A DNA stretch of 58,511 nt from SVEL01 sp045126475 (GCA_045126475.1 JBGVOL010000001.1:1-58511), one strand, 5' to 3'; positions 44,986 to 54,412 are shown, numbered from the stretch's first letter. Translations and numbers: made by a program. Notes: generated by a model not told the origin, from the letters alone.

Positions 44986-45729
44986 GTGAAAAATTTTAAG
45001 AGATTTCTGGTTTTATTTTGCATTACTTCCTTGATGTTCACCACATGTGTTTTTGCAAAGACTGATTATAAGTATAATCCGGACGATGTTAAAAAATCAG
45101 TTGACGAACTTGTATCAAGTCTTCTGGAAATGAATCAGACAGAACTTGAATACTATGTGAATAATTCCGTAGGCTGGACAAGGGAAGCCTGTGAGACATT
45201 GCTGGGATATACGGAAAACGGTTCCCTCGGTGCGTACAAAGAGTGTGAACCATCAGAGCTTAAGGAGGATGGTCAGGTACTCGTTGTGACAATAACGGCA
45301 CATTTTGAGAAGGCTGACTTGAAAATCACAACCTCACTTACAGATATTTCTGATATTCTGAATGTTGTGGACATGCAGTTTGAACTGGTTGATACCGGTA
45401 ATAAATCACTGGGAGAGAGAATGGCAAATGCTGCATTTAATGCAGTTATAGGTATAGTGTCTGTATTCCTTGTACTCCTGCTTATATGTTTTGTAATTTC
45501 ACTGTTTAAGTATATTCCTAAGATTCAGGAAGCTTTTAAAAACAGAAAGAAAGGTTCGGCAGAAGAGGCTCTGGAGAGTGCTATTGCACAGATTGAACAG
45601 AATGAGAAAAATACTGATGATACAGAACTTATTGCAGTTATTACGGCGGCAATATGTGCAGCTACGGGAAAATCTTCAGATTCGTTTGTGGTACGTTCAA
45701 TCAGAAAAGCGGACAGAAAAAAGAGATAA
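44986..45729 (+). CDS. OadG-like subunit with extra outer domain
   Basis: 247 residues from GTG behind GGAAGGTGAT. Signal peptide (to about 24), then an outer domain of about 115 residues, one membrane helix at about 150-172, and a charged cytosolic tail ending in a segment with TDDTELIAVITAAICAATG. The tail and helix match the gamma subunit of Na+ decarboxylases, which links catalytic and membrane parts. Classical OadG is under 100 residues and lacks the outer domain. Confidence 0.8.
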   Translation: MKNFKRFLVLFCITSLMFTTCVFAKTDYKYNPDDVKKSVDELVSSLLEMNQTELEYYVNNSVGWTREACETLLGYTENGSLGAYKECEPSELKEDGQVLVVTITAHFEKADLKITTSLTDISDILNVVDMQFELVDTGNKSLGERMANAAFNAVIGIVSVFLVLLLICFVISLFKYIPKIQEAFKNRKKGSAEEALESAIAQIEQNEKNTDDTELIAVITAAICAATGKSSDSFVVRSIRKADRKKR

Positions 45730-45771
45730 TGTTTCTTTAAATAAATATTTCATACAGAAAGGAAATGCATT

Positions 45772-46134
45772 ATGAAAAATTATAGAATTACAGTAAACGG
45801 AAATGTATATGACGTATCAGTTGAGGAGACAGGTTCTACGGCATCGGCCCCTGTTGTATCAAATGCACCTGTTGCTGCACCAAAGGCGTCTGCACCAAAG
45901 GCTGCATCTTCAGGAGCAGGCTCAGTTAAGGTTGTATGTCCTATGCCGGGTAAAATACTTTCAGTTAAGTCCTCTGTGGGAGCTTCAGTTAAGAAGGGTG
46001 ATGTTATCATGATTCTTGAGGCAATGAAGATGGAGAATGAGATTGTTGCTCCGCAGGACGGAACAGTTGCAAGTATAGATGTATCAGAGGGTGCATCAGT
46101 AGAGTCGGGTGCGGTATTAGCTTCCTTAAACTAA
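45772..46134 (+). CDS. Biotin carboxyl carrier protein of the decarboxylase
   Basis: 120 residues. Short N-terminal strand region (YRITVNGNVYDV), an Ala/Pro-rich flexible linker (24-49), then a biotinyl domain with AMKM; Lys86 should carry biotin. It shuttles the carboxyl group between the transferases and the membrane beta subunit. Encoded separately from both carboxyltransferases. Confidence 0.93.
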   Translation: MKNYRITVNGNVYDVSVEETGSTASAPVVSNAPVAAPKASAPKAASSGAGSVKVVCPMPGKILSVKSSVGASVKKGDVIMILEAMKMENEIVAPQDGTVASIDVSEGASVESGAVLASLN

Positions 46135-46152
46135 TAAGGACGGAGGATTAAG

Positions 46153-47298
46153 ATGGATTATATTTTCGAGACATTCGGGAATCTGCTTCATCAATCAGCT
46201 TTTTTCAATCTGACTGTTGGAAATTATCTGATGATTGTTGTAGCATGTATATTCCTGTTCTTAGCAATTAAAAAGGGATATGAGCCACTCCTTCTTGTAC
46301 CGATTGCCTTTGGTATGCTGCTTGTAAATATGTTTCCAAGCATTATGGCAACTCCTGAGGAGACATCAAACGGTGTTGGAGGTCTTCTTCATTATTTCTT
46401 TGTACTTGATGAGTGGAGTATATTACCGTCACTCATTTTCATGGGTGTAGGTGCAATGACAGACTTTGCACCGCTTATAGCCAATCCAAAGAGTTTCCTT
46501 CTTGGTGCGGCTGCACAGGTTGGTATTTATTCGGCATATTTCCTTGCAATACTGTTAGGCTTTAATGATAAGGCAGCGGCAGCTATTTCTATTATAGGAG
46601 GAGCTGATGGTCCTACATCAATATTCCTTGCAGGAAAGCTTGGACAGACCGGATTAATGGGTCCGATTGCCGTTGCGGCATATTCATATATGGCACTTGT
46701 ACCGATTATTCAGCCGCCTATAATGAAGCTTCTCACAACAGAGAAGGAAAGAAAGATTAAGATGGAACAGTTAAGACCGGTTACCAAGCTTGAGAGAATA
46801 CTGTTCCCGATAATAGTTACTATTGTTGTTGTTATGATTTTACCTGATACTGCACCGCTTGTAGGTATGCTTATGCTGGGTAATCTTTTCAGAGAGTCGG
46901 GTGTTGTTAAACAGCTTGCAGAGACAGCATCAAATGCCATGATGTATATAGTTGTTATTCTCCTTGGCACAAGTGTTGGTGCAACTACAAGTGCAGAGGC
47001 ATTCCTTAACTGGGATACATTAAAGATTGTATTTTTAGGTCTTGTAGCTTTTGCAGTGGGTACTGCGGCAGGTGTATTGTTCGGAAAGATTATGTGCAAG
47101 GTTACGGGAGGCAAGATTAATCCGCTTATAGGTTCAGCAGGTGTATCTGCCGTACCGATGGCGGCCAGAGTATCACAGAAGGTGGGAGCTGAGGCAGACC
47201 CGTCTAACTTCCTTCTCATGCATGCAATGGGACCAAATGTTGCCGGTGTAATCGGAACGGCAGTAGCAGCCGGAACATTTATGGCGATATTCTTATAA
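46153..47298 (+). CDS. oadB: Na+-translocating decarboxylase beta subunit
   Basis: 381 residues, about ten membrane segments. It takes CO2 from carboxybiotin and pumps Na+ outward. Conserved signatures GGADGPTSIF, PPIMKLLTT and SAGVSAVPMAARVSQK are present. The same subunit serves oxaloacetate, methylmalonyl-CoA, malonate and glutaconyl-CoA enzymes, so the neighbours decide the substrate. Confidence 0.95.
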   Translation: MDYIFETFGNLLHQSAFFNLTVGNYLMIVVACIFLFLAIKKGYEPLLLVPIAFGMLLVNMFPSIMATPEETSNGVGGLLHYFFVLDEWSILPSLIFMGVGAMTDFAPLIANPKSFLLGAAAQVGIYSAYFLAILLGFNDKAAAAISIIGGADGPTSIFLAGKLGQTGLMGPIAVAAYSYMALVPIIQPPIMKLLTTEKERKIKMEQLRPVTKLERILFPIIVTIVVVMILPDTAPLVGMLMLGNLFRESGVVKQLAETASNAMMYIVVILLGTSVGATTSAEAFLNWDTLKIVFLGLVAFAVGTAAGVLFGKIMCKVTGGKINPLIGSAGVSAVPMAARVSQKVGAEADPSNFLLMHAMGPNVAGVIGTAVAAGTFMAIFL

Positions 47299-47335
47299 AA
47301 AAACATATACATTACAGAAAGGAAAGAGGCAGATT

Positions 47336-48742
47336 ATGGCAGAAAAAAGACCTGTTAAAATATGTGAGACAGTACTGCGTGATGCACATCAGTCACTTAT
47401 TGCAACAAGAATGACCACAGAGCAGATGTTACCTATCGTTGATAAGATGGACAAGATAGGTTATCATGCAGTTGAATGTTGGGGCGGTGCTACATTTGAC
47501 GCATGCCTTAGATTTTTGAAGGAAGATCCGTGGGAGAGACTCAGAAAGTTAAGAGACGGATTTAAGAATACAAAGCTTCAGATGCTTTTCAGAGGACAGA
47601 ATATATTGGGATACAACCATTATGCTGATGATGTTGTTGAATATTTTGTTCAGAAGTCAATTGCAAACGGTATCGATGTTATCCGTATATTTGACTGCTT
47701 CAATGATCTTAGAAATCTTCAGACAGCAGTAAGTGCAACAAATAAGGAAAAGGGACATGCACAGGTAGCGTTGTCATACACACTGGGAGATGCTTACACA
47801 CTTGATTACTGGAAGGATATGGCGAAGAAGATAGAGGAAATGGGTGCTGATTCTATCTGTATAAAGGATATGGCAGGCCTTCTTGTTCCTTATAAGGCTT
47901 ATGAGCTTGTTAAGGCTCTTAAGGAAGAGACAAAGCTTCCTATAGAACTCCATACACACTACACTTCAGGTGTTGCATCAATGACATACCTTAAGGCAGT
48001 TGAAGCAGGTGTAGATATCATTGATACTGCAATGTCACCGTTTGCTCTTGGCACAAGCCAGCCTGCAACGGAAGTTATGGTTGAGACATTCAAGGGAACA
48101 GAGTATGATACAGGCTTAGACCAGCAGAAACTTGCAGAGATTACTGAGTACTTCAGACCTCTCCGTGAGGAGGCTTTAAAGAGCGGACTTATGAATACAA
48201 AGGTTTTAGGCGTAGATATCAAGACACTTCTTTATCAGGTACCGGGAGGAATGCTTTCAAATCTTGTATCACAGCTTAAGGAGGCACATGCGGAGGATAA
48301 GTACATGGATGTGCTTATGGAAGTACCAAGAGTGCGTAAAGACTTTGGTGAGCCGCCGCTTGTTACACCTTCATCACAGATTGTAGGTACACAGGCTGTA
48401 TTGAATGTTCTTCAGGGTGAGAGATATAAGATGGTAACAAAGGAATCAAAGAAGATTCTTTCAGGTGAGTTCGGTGCAACAGTTAAGCCATTTAATAAAG
48501 AAATTCAAAAGAAGGTTATCGGTGACGAAGAACCTATTACATGCAGACCGGCGGATCTTATAGAGCCACAGCTTGAGAAGTATGAGAAGGAGTGTGCCGA
48601 GTGGAAGCAGCAGGATGAGGATGTACTTTCATATGCATTGTTCCCACAGGTTGCCACAGAGTTCTTCAAGTACCGTAAGGCACAGCAGGATAAGGTTGAT
48701 TTAAACGTTGCTGACACGAAGAGCGGAAGCTATCCTGTATAA
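47336..48742 (+). CDS. Carboxyltransferase subunit, 5S/OadA type, without biotin domain
   Basis: 468 residues. TIM-barrel transferase moving the carboxyl group between oxaloacetate/pyruvate and biotin. Asp16 (ETVLRDAHQS), the lysine in CIKDMAG and HTHYTSG mark the metal site. Unlike OadA it stops without a biotinyl domain, which is supplied by the separate carrier three genes upstream of... its operon position (45.8 kb). Together with the 12S-type subunit this resembles transcarboxylase. A terminator follows. Confidence 0.93.
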   Translation: MAEKRPVKICETVLRDAHQSLIATRMTTEQMLPIVDKMDKIGYHAVECWGGATFDACLRFLKEDPWERLRKLRDGFKNTKLQMLFRGQNILGYNHYADDVVEYFVQKSIANGIDVIRIFDCFNDLRNLQTAVSATNKEKGHAQVALSYTLGDAYTLDYWKDMAKKIEEMGADSICIKDMAGLLVPYKAYELVKALKEETKLPIELHTHYTSGVASMTYLKAVEAGVDIIDTAMSPFALGTSQPATEVMVETFKGTEYDTGLDQQKLAEITEYFRPLREEALKSGLMNTKVLGVDIKTLLYQVPGGMLSNLVSQLKEAHAEDKYMDVLMEVPRVRKDFGEPPLVTPSSQIVGTQAVLNVLQGERYKMVTKESKKILSGEFGATVKPFNKEIQKKVIGDEEPITCRPADLIEPQLEKYEKECAEWKQQDEDVLSYALFPQVATEFFKYRKAQQDKVDLNVADTKSGSYPV

Positions 48743-48763
48743 ATTAATAACGTATATTAAAAT

Positions 48764-48835
48764 GCCACAATTTTTATGATGTTAAAACGAAAAATTATGT
48801 TTTTCTACATTATCATAAAAATTGTGGCTGTTTTT
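48764..48835 (+). terminator. Long palindromic terminator of the pump operon
   Basis: Perfect 17-bp outer arms (48764-48780 with 48812-48828) enclosing a 31-base AT-rich interior, followed by GTTTTT. Confidence 0.8.
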
Positions 48836-48845
48836 ATGCACAGTG

Positions 48846-48874
48846 TTTACAGGGATTTGTTTGAGTGTTATATT
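48846..48874 (+). promoter_or_regulatory. Promoter of the AT-rich orphan gene
   Basis: TTTACA (48846-48851), 17-base spacer, TATATT (48869-48874). Confidence 0.5.
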
Positions 48875-48913
48875 TTATAAGATAGATATGTAAAGTGGGA
48901 GTTTAAATTTGTT

Positions 48914-49468
48914 ATGGAAGAGATGAGCAATATAAAGAGAATATATTTAAAGTGTTTATTAGTAATTATTAAAGCTTTAATGGTACTATATCTTCCATTT
49001 TATTTAATGGTTAGGTATTTAATTAACAAGCTTGACAAAAAAATATGCAGATATATATCTGATGTTGAAGGCATAACTCCTGAAGAAATGCTTGAGATTG
49101 CTGAAAGATATAGGTTAGATAATATGTTTCAAGTTGCGCTTGATAAACGATTAAAGGAACTTGGAATTACTGAGGTTCCAAGATGTTGTACAGACGGAAG
49201 AGAGATTTTCAGATTACCAACAAAGGATGATTTGGGTAAGGATGAGCCATTGATTACATTCCCGTCAAAATGTGAAATGGAATTTTATCTATATGATAAA
49301 AAGGTGTGTGCTTTAGGTGAGATGGGATATAATATCTTTTTGGCGGATATTAGAACTGCAAAATGGAAAGTAAATGGAGAACCATTAACTAATAAGGAAA
49401 TTGAAGATTCAATAAATTATTTAAAAACTCAAAAAGATTGCAAGTTAACTATTTATATAGAAGAATAA
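48914..49468 (+). CDS. Unknown protein with N-terminal membrane helix
   Basis: 184 residues; starts at 48914 or 48923. A hydrophobic helix at about 12-38 is followed by a helical region with TPEEMLEIAERYRLDNM and a beta-rich part ending in DCKLTIYIEE. The gene is more AT-rich than its neighbours, with many TTA and ATA codons, which suggests recent acquisition. No family recognised. It is flanked by a long palindrome upstream and a promoter downstream, and appears to be a single gene. Confidence 0.7.
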   Translation: MEEMSNIKRIYLKCLLVIIKALMVLYLPFYLMVRYLINKLDKKICRYISDVEGITPEEMLEIAERYRLDNMFQVALDKRLKELGITEVPRCCTDGREIFRLPTKDDLGKDEPLITFPSKCEMEFYLYDKKVCALGEMGYNIFLADIRTAKWKVNGEPLTNKEIEDSINYLKTQKDCKLTIYIEE

Positions 49469-49497
49469 TTGTTTAAAGGAAAAACATGTGCTACAAT
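49469..49497 (+). promoter_or_regulatory. Promoter of the RpiR regulator gene
   Basis: TTGTTT (49469-49474), 17-base spacer, TACAAT (49492-49497). Confidence 0.5.
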
Positions 49498-49548
49498 ACA
49501 TAATTAGAGTAATTTGTATATGATATGAATTTGAAAGGAAATGAACAG

Positions 49549-50466
49549 ATGGCTACACCCGATGATTTATTAGGCAGAATGAATGAGAAGCTTATAACAA
49601 TGAGCAAGGGACAGAGAAAACTTGCCACATTTATAAGCAGAAATTACGACAGAGCCGTATTTATGACGGCTGCAAAAATGGGAGAAGAAGTGGGAGTAAG
49701 TGAGTCCACAGTTGTGAGATTTGCCACACTTCTCGGTTACAGTGGATATCCTGCATTTCAGAAAGCAATGGAGGAAATGGTTCAGGATAAGCTTAATTCC
49801 ATCCAGAAAATTGAGATAGCAGCCGGAAATATGACAAGACAGGAAGTGTTGGAAACAGTTCTCAGAGCCGATGCAGAGAAGATAAAACTTACTCTTGATA
49901 CAATTGACAGGGATGCTTTTGAGATGGCCATCGATACAATTCTTAATGCAAGGCGTATATATATTATCGGAATCAGAAGCTGTGCACCGCTTGCCAGCTT
50001 TTTAGGCTTTTATCTTAACCTTATGTTCAGGGATGTAACTATTGTGACAACGAATAATTCAAGTGAAATATTTGAACAGATGTTAAGAATTGATGAGGAA
50101 GACTGTATTATCGGAATCTCATTTCCAAGGTATTCCATGAGAACATTAAAGGCCATGGAATTTGCCAACAGCAGAAGTGCAAAGGTAATAACAATTACGG
50201 ATAGTAAGAACTCACCTATGAACCTTTATTCATCATGTAATCTTCTTGCCAGAAGTGATATGGCATCCATTGTTGATTCACTTGTGGCACCACTTAGCGT
50301 TATAAATGCACTTATAGTATCACTTTGTATGAAGAAGCAGGATAATGTTGTGGAGACTCTTGAGATGCTTGAAGATATATGGAATGAATATCAGGTGTAT
50401 GGTTCTGATGAAATTAACAGAGTAAATGATTCTGCTATTTTTGAGACAGGAGACGATTATGAGTAA
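49549..50466 (+). CDS. RpiR/MurR-family transcriptional regulator
   Basis: 305 residues from the ATG after AAAGGAAA; an ATG 8 codons earlier has no site. Residues about 1-80 form the RpiR helix-turn-helix (MGEEVGVSESTVVRFATLLGYSGYPAFQ). Residues about 125-260 form a SIS sugar-phosphate-binding domain with YIIGIRSCAPLASF. The family senses phosphorylated sugars such as MurNAc-6-P or ribose derivatives; the effector is not evident. Its end overlaps the next gene by 8 bases, so it is co-transcribed with it. Confidence 0.9.
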   Translation: MATPDDLLGRMNEKLITMSKGQRKLATFISRNYDRAVFMTAAKMGEEVGVSESTVVRFATLLGYSGYPAFQKAMEEMVQDKLNSIQKIEIAAGNMTRQEVLETVLRADAEKIKLTLDTIDRDAFEMAIDTILNARRIYIIGIRSCAPLASFLGFYLNLMFRDVTIVTTNNSSEIFEQMLRIDEEDCIIGISFPRYSMRTLKAMEFANSRSAKVITITDSKNSPMNLYSSCNLLARSDMASIVDSLVAPLSVINALIVSLCMKKQDNVVETLEMLEDIWNEYQVYGSDEINRVNDSAIFETGDDYE

Positions 50467-51712
50467 AGTGGCGATAGTAGGAGGCGGTGCTGCGGGTATG
50501 ATGGCAGCCATAGCTGCCGGAATATGCGGTCATGAAGTCCATATATATGAAAAAAATGAAAAACTGGGTAAAAAGATATATATTACAGGAAAAGGAAGAT
50601 GCAATCTGACAAATGCGTCCGATATGGAGACAATTTTAAAGAATATAGTCACTAATCCGAAATTTATGTACAGCGCACTATACACCCTGTCAAATGAAAC
50701 GGTTATAGACATGTTTAACAATCAGATGGGCGTGGCAACGAAAATTGAGCGTGGTAACAGAGTTTTTCCACAGTCAGACAAGGCGTCAGACGTGACGGGA
50801 GGACTTACAAGACGGTTACATGAACTTGGAGTGGATATACATCTTGGATGTGATGTAAAAGAAATTGTCTGTAAACCCTGTGAGTGTGACGGGAAAGAAT
50901 GGGTGTCAGGCATTAAACTTAAGGACGGCAGTGTAATTGAGGCTGACAGTGTAATTGTAGCAACGGGTGGTTTTTCGTACCGGACAACAGGCTCAGACGG
51001 AGCAGGCTACGATTTTGCAAGAAAAACAGGACACCATGTGACGGATATTCTGCCGGCACTGGTACCCCTTAACACTAAAGAAGAGTATGCAAGGCAGCTT
51101 CAGGGACTGTCACTTCGCAATATAAAGGCATCATTTTACTGCAATAACAAGGAGATATATTCTGATTTCGGCGAGATGCTTTTTACACATTTCGGTGTAA
51201 GCGGACCTGTTATATTAAGCGGAAGCAGTTACATTACAAAGCATCTTAATAAGGGCGAGGATATTTTGCTAAAGATTGATTTAAAGCCTGCCCTGTCGGA
51301 GGATGAACTTGATGCAAGGATTCTTCGGGATTTTTCAGAGGTGTTAAACAGGGATTTTGCAAATTCGCTGGGCAAGCTTTTGCCTGCAAAACTTATTCCT
51401 GTGGTAATAGAACTTTGTGGTATAGAGCCGCACAAGAAGGTAAATGAGGTTACAAAGGAGGAGCGGCATCAGCTTATAAGGGTTTTAAAAGGTCTTCCTT
51501 TGAATATTGCTTCAACAAGAAGCTTTAACGAGGCCATAATAACTCAGGGCGGTGTAAGCGTAAAGGATGTCAATCCTGCAACGATGGAGTCAAAAAAGAT
51601 TGAAAATCTTTATTTTGCAGGGGAAGTGCTGGATATAGACGCACTTACTGGCGGATATAACCTGCAACTGGCATGGAGTACCGGATATCTGGCAGGAATA
51701 TCAATAAAATAA
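50459..51712 (+). CDS. HI0933/YhiN-family NAD(P)/FAD-dependent oxidoreductase
   Basis: 417 residues. The dinucleotide-binding start AIVGGGAAGMMAA and the family marker GKGRCNLTNA are present, with GFSYRTTGSDGAGYDFA and the C-terminal GGVSVKDVNPATMESK and GEVLDIDALTGGYNLQ. Flavoprotein, often annotated as aminoacetone oxidase, but its physiological reaction is unsettled. Start overlaps the regulator gene; cmk follows after 20 bases. Confidence 0.9.
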   Translation: MSKVAIVGGGAAGMMAAIAAGICGHEVHIYEKNEKLGKKIYITGKGRCNLTNASDMETILKNIVTNPKFMYSALYTLSNETVIDMFNNQMGVATKIERGNRVFPQSDKASDVTGGLTRRLHELGVDIHLGCDVKEIVCKPCECDGKEWVSGIKLKDGSVIEADSVIVATGGFSYRTTGSDGAGYDFARKTGHHVTDILPALVPLNTKEEYARQLQGLSLRNIKASFYCNNKEIYSDFGEMLFTHFGVSGPVILSGSSYITKHLNKGEDILLKIDLKPALSEDELDARILRDFSEVLNRDFANSLGKLLPAKLIPVVIELCGIEPHKKVNEVTKEERHQLIRVLKGLPLNIASTRSFNEAIITQGGVSVKDVNPATMESKKIENLYFAGEVLDIDALTGGYNLQLAWSTGYLAGISIK

Positions 51713-51732
51713 AAGTAAGAAGGAGATAGAAA

Positions 51733-52404
51733 ATGTTTAATGTGGCAATAGACGGACCGGCAGGAGCCGGAAAGAGTACAATAGCAAAGCTTGTGGCAAA
51801 GAAATTAGGATTTGTTTATGTGGATACAGGCTCCATGTACAGGGCAATGGCTCTTGCATGTCTTCGTGCGGGTCTTAAGGCTGATGATGAAAAAAGCATA
51901 TGTGATGTATGCGCGGGACTTGATGTAAGTCTTGAATATGATGAAAATGGGGCACAGCAGGTAATATTAAACGGAGAAAATGTCAATGCTTATATAAGAA
52001 CAGAAGAAGTAGGCAACATGACATCGGCAATTGCCGTTTACGGACCTGTGAGGCAAAAACTTGTACAGTTGCAGAGAAAACTTGGTGAAAAATATGATGT
52101 AATAATGGACGGAAGGGATATAGGTACCTGTGTTCTAAAGGATGCTCCTGTGAAAATATATCTGACTGCAAGCTCAAAAACAAGAGCAGAGAGACGATAT
52201 AAAGAGCTTACGGAAAAGGGAATACAGTGTAATATAGACGATATAGAGAAAGATATCATAGAAAGAGATTACAGGGATATGCACAGGGAAATATCACCTC
52301 TTAAACAGGCGGAAGATGCTGTTCTTGTCGATACATCATATATGGGAATAGACGAAGTGGTTGATGAACTGGTTAAAATAATAAATAACGTGCGTAAAAG
52401 ATAA
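51733..52404 (+). CDS. cmk: Cytidylate kinase
   Basis: 223 residues. Phosphorylates CMP and dCMP with ATP. P-loop GPAGAGKST at 8-16; the NMP-binding segment DTGSMYRAMALA and the lid region with MDGRDIGTCVL follow. AAGGAGA precedes the ATG. It commonly lies ahead of ispH and the S1 gene in Clostridia, as here. Confidence 0.95.
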   Translation: MFNVAIDGPAGAGKSTIAKLVAKKLGFVYVDTGSMYRAMALACLRAGLKADDEKSICDVCAGLDVSLEYDENGAQQVILNGENVNAYIRTEEVGNMTSAIAVYGPVRQKLVQLQRKLGEKYDVIMDGRDIGTCVLKDAPVKIYLTASSKTRAERRYKELTEKGIQCNIDDIEKDIIERDYRDMHREISPLKQAEDAVLVDTSYMGIDEVVDELVKIINNVRKR

Positions 52405-52450
52405 AGTAGCTGTATTTAAAAATCTTTACAGGTGAGGTATAAAACATATA

Positions 52451-53326
52451 ATGGAGAAAAATGAAAGGCAGGTTAAGCTTGCAAAGACAGCAGGATTTTG
52501 TTTCGGCGTAAAGAGAGCTGTAAATACCGTGTATGAGCAGATAGAAGGCGGAAAGAAGCCAATATATACTTATGGTCCTATTATTCATAACGAGGAGGTT
52601 GTAAAGGACCTTGAGGAAAAAGGTGTCGCAGTATTGGACAGTATATCTGATATCGAAAAACTTAAGGATGGACAGGGAACAGTTATTATCCGTTCTCACG
52701 GTGTCTCAAAAAAGATTTATGATTTAATAGAAAAAAAAGGATTAAATCTGGTTGATGCAACATGTCCCTTTGTAAAAAAGATTCACAAAACTGTTTTTGA
52801 AAAAAGCATGGACGGATGTGATATTATAATAATCGGAAATGATAAGCATCCTGAAGTTGAAGGAATAAAAGGCTGGTGTCAGGGAAATGTAAGTGTAACC
52901 GTCATAAACAGCGAGGAAGAAGCGGAAAAATACACTGCAGGAGGCAACAAAAATGTTTGTCTTGTATCTCAAACGACATATAATTACAAGAAATTTCATA
53001 AATTGGTTGAAATAATTGAAAAAAAGGTCTATAATGTTATCATTGTGAATACTATCTGCAACGCAACAAATGAGAGGCAGGTAGAGGCAAAACAGATCGC
53101 GACTGAAGTTGATTCGATGATTGTTATTGGTGGTAAAACCAGCAGCAACACGCAAAAGCTTTATGAAATCTGTAAAGAGGAATGCGTAAATACCTATTAC
53201 ATTCAGACGTCAGAAGATTTGAAAGATGTGTCTCTTGCCGATGGGAGCGTAGGTATTACGGCCGGGGCATCCACCCCAAAAAATATTATCGAGGAGGTTC
53301 AAGCTAATGTCAGATTTAAGTTTTGA
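52451..53326 (+). CDS. ispH: 4-hydroxy-3-methylbut-2-enyl diphosphate reductase
   Basis: 291 residues. Last step of the MEP isoprenoid pathway. Three cluster-binding cysteines are expected: Cys17 in AGFCFGVKRAV, one in DATCPFVKK and one in NTICNATNERQ. The last 20 bases overlap the start of the S1-domain gene, which is in a different reading frame. In many Clostridia these two are fused into one protein; here they are separate. Confidence 0.95.
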   Translation: MEKNERQVKLAKTAGFCFGVKRAVNTVYEQIEGGKKPIYTYGPIIHNEEVVKDLEEKGVAVLDSISDIEKLKDGQGTVIIRSHGVSKKIYDLIEKKGLNLVDATCPFVKKIHKTVFEKSMDGCDIIIIGNDKHPEVEGIKGWCQGNVSVTVINSEEEAEKYTAGGNKNVCLVSQTTYNYKKFHKLVEIIEKKVYNVIIVNTICNATNERQVEAKQIATEVDSMIVIGGKTSSNTQKLYEICKEECVNTYYIQTSEDLKDVSLADGSVGITAGASTPKNIIEEVQANVRFKF

Positions 53327-54407
53327 ACAAATGTTAGAGGAATCATTAAAAACAATAAGAACAGGAGAAGTCGTTAAGGGCACAGTCATCAGTGTTAAGG
53401 AAGATGAAATCGTGTTAAATATAGGTTACAAGTCAGACGGTATCATTACAAGAAGCGAATACACAAACACACCTAACGTTGATCTTACAACTGTAGTGTC
53501 TGTTGGCGACACAATGGAAGCTAAGGTACTTAAGGTAAACGATGGCGAGGGTCAGGTATTACTTACTTACAAGAGACTTGCTGCTGAGAAGGGAAGCAAG
53601 AGACTTGAGGAAGCTTTCGAAAATAAGGAAGTATTAAAGGCAGTTGTTTCTCAGGTTATGACAGGCGGTTTAAGCGTTGTTGTTGATGAGACAAAGGTAT
53701 TTATACCTGCAAGCCTTGTATCAGATACTTTCGAGAAGGATTTGACAAAGTACAACGGACAGGAAATCGAGTTTGTTATCTCTGAGTTCAATCCAAAGAA
53801 GAGAAGAATTATCGGTGACCGTAAGGTTCTTCTTACAGCAGCAAAGAAGGAAGCTCAGGAGAAGTTACTTGCTGAGATTTCTGAAGGTCAGGTTGTTGAG
53901 GGAACAGTTAAGAATGTTACAGATTTTGGTGCATTCATTGATATAGGCGGTCTTGACGGATTATTACACATTTCTGAGATGTCATGGGGTCGTATCGAGC
54001 ATCCTAAGAAGGTATTCAAGGTTGGCGATAAGCTTAAAGTACGCATTAAGGAAATTAACGGAACAAAGATTGCATTAAGCCTTAAGTTTGATGAGACAAA
54101 TCCTTGGACAACAGCAGCTACGAAGTATGCAGTAGGTAATGTTGTAACAGGTAAGGTTGCAAGAATGACTGACTTTGGCGCATTTGTTGAGTTAGAGCCT
54201 GGAATCGACGCATTACTTCATGTATCACAGATTTCAAAGGCACATGTGGAGAAGCCTTCAGATGTACTTAAGATTGGTGATGAAATCGAGGCAAAGGTTG
54301 TTGATTTCAACGAGGAAGATAAGAAGATAAGCTTAAGCAAGAAAGCTCTTGAGCCGGACGCTGAGGAAGAGACAGCAGAAGAAGCTGCAGAGTCAACAGA
54401 AGAATAA
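53307..54407 (+). CDS. rpsA: Four-domain S1 RNA-binding protein (short ribosomal S1)
   Basis: 366 residues with four S1 (OB-fold) domains at about 17-90, 103-170, 188-260 and 275-345. The third and fourth have the classic VTDFGAFIDIGGLDGLLHIS and MTDFGAFVELEPGIDALLH patterns. An acidic Glu/Ala tail ends the protein. It binds mRNA or regulates translation. Starts inside ispH, with GAGG upstream, so it is translationally coupled to it. Gram-positive S1 homologs are often not essential ribosomal proteins, so the exact role is open. Confidence 0.9.
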   Translation: MSDLSFEQMLEESLKTIRTGEVVKGTVISVKEDEIVLNIGYKSDGIITRSEYTNTPNVDLTTVVSVGDTMEAKVLKVNDGEGQVLLTYKRLAAEKGSKRLEEAFENKEVLKAVVSQVMTGGLSVVVDETKVFIPASLVSDTFEKDLTKYNGQEIEFVISEFNPKKRRIIGDRKVLLTAAKKEAQEKLLAEISEGQVVEGTVKNVTDFGAFIDIGGLDGLLHISEMSWGRIEHPKKVFKVGDKLKVRIKEINGTKIALSLKFDETNPWTTAATKYAVGNVVTGKVARMTDFGAFVELEPGIDALLHVSQISKAHVEKPSDVLKIGDEIEAKVVDFNEEDKKISLSKKALEPDAEEETAEEAAESTEE

Positions 54408-54412
54408 TCATA

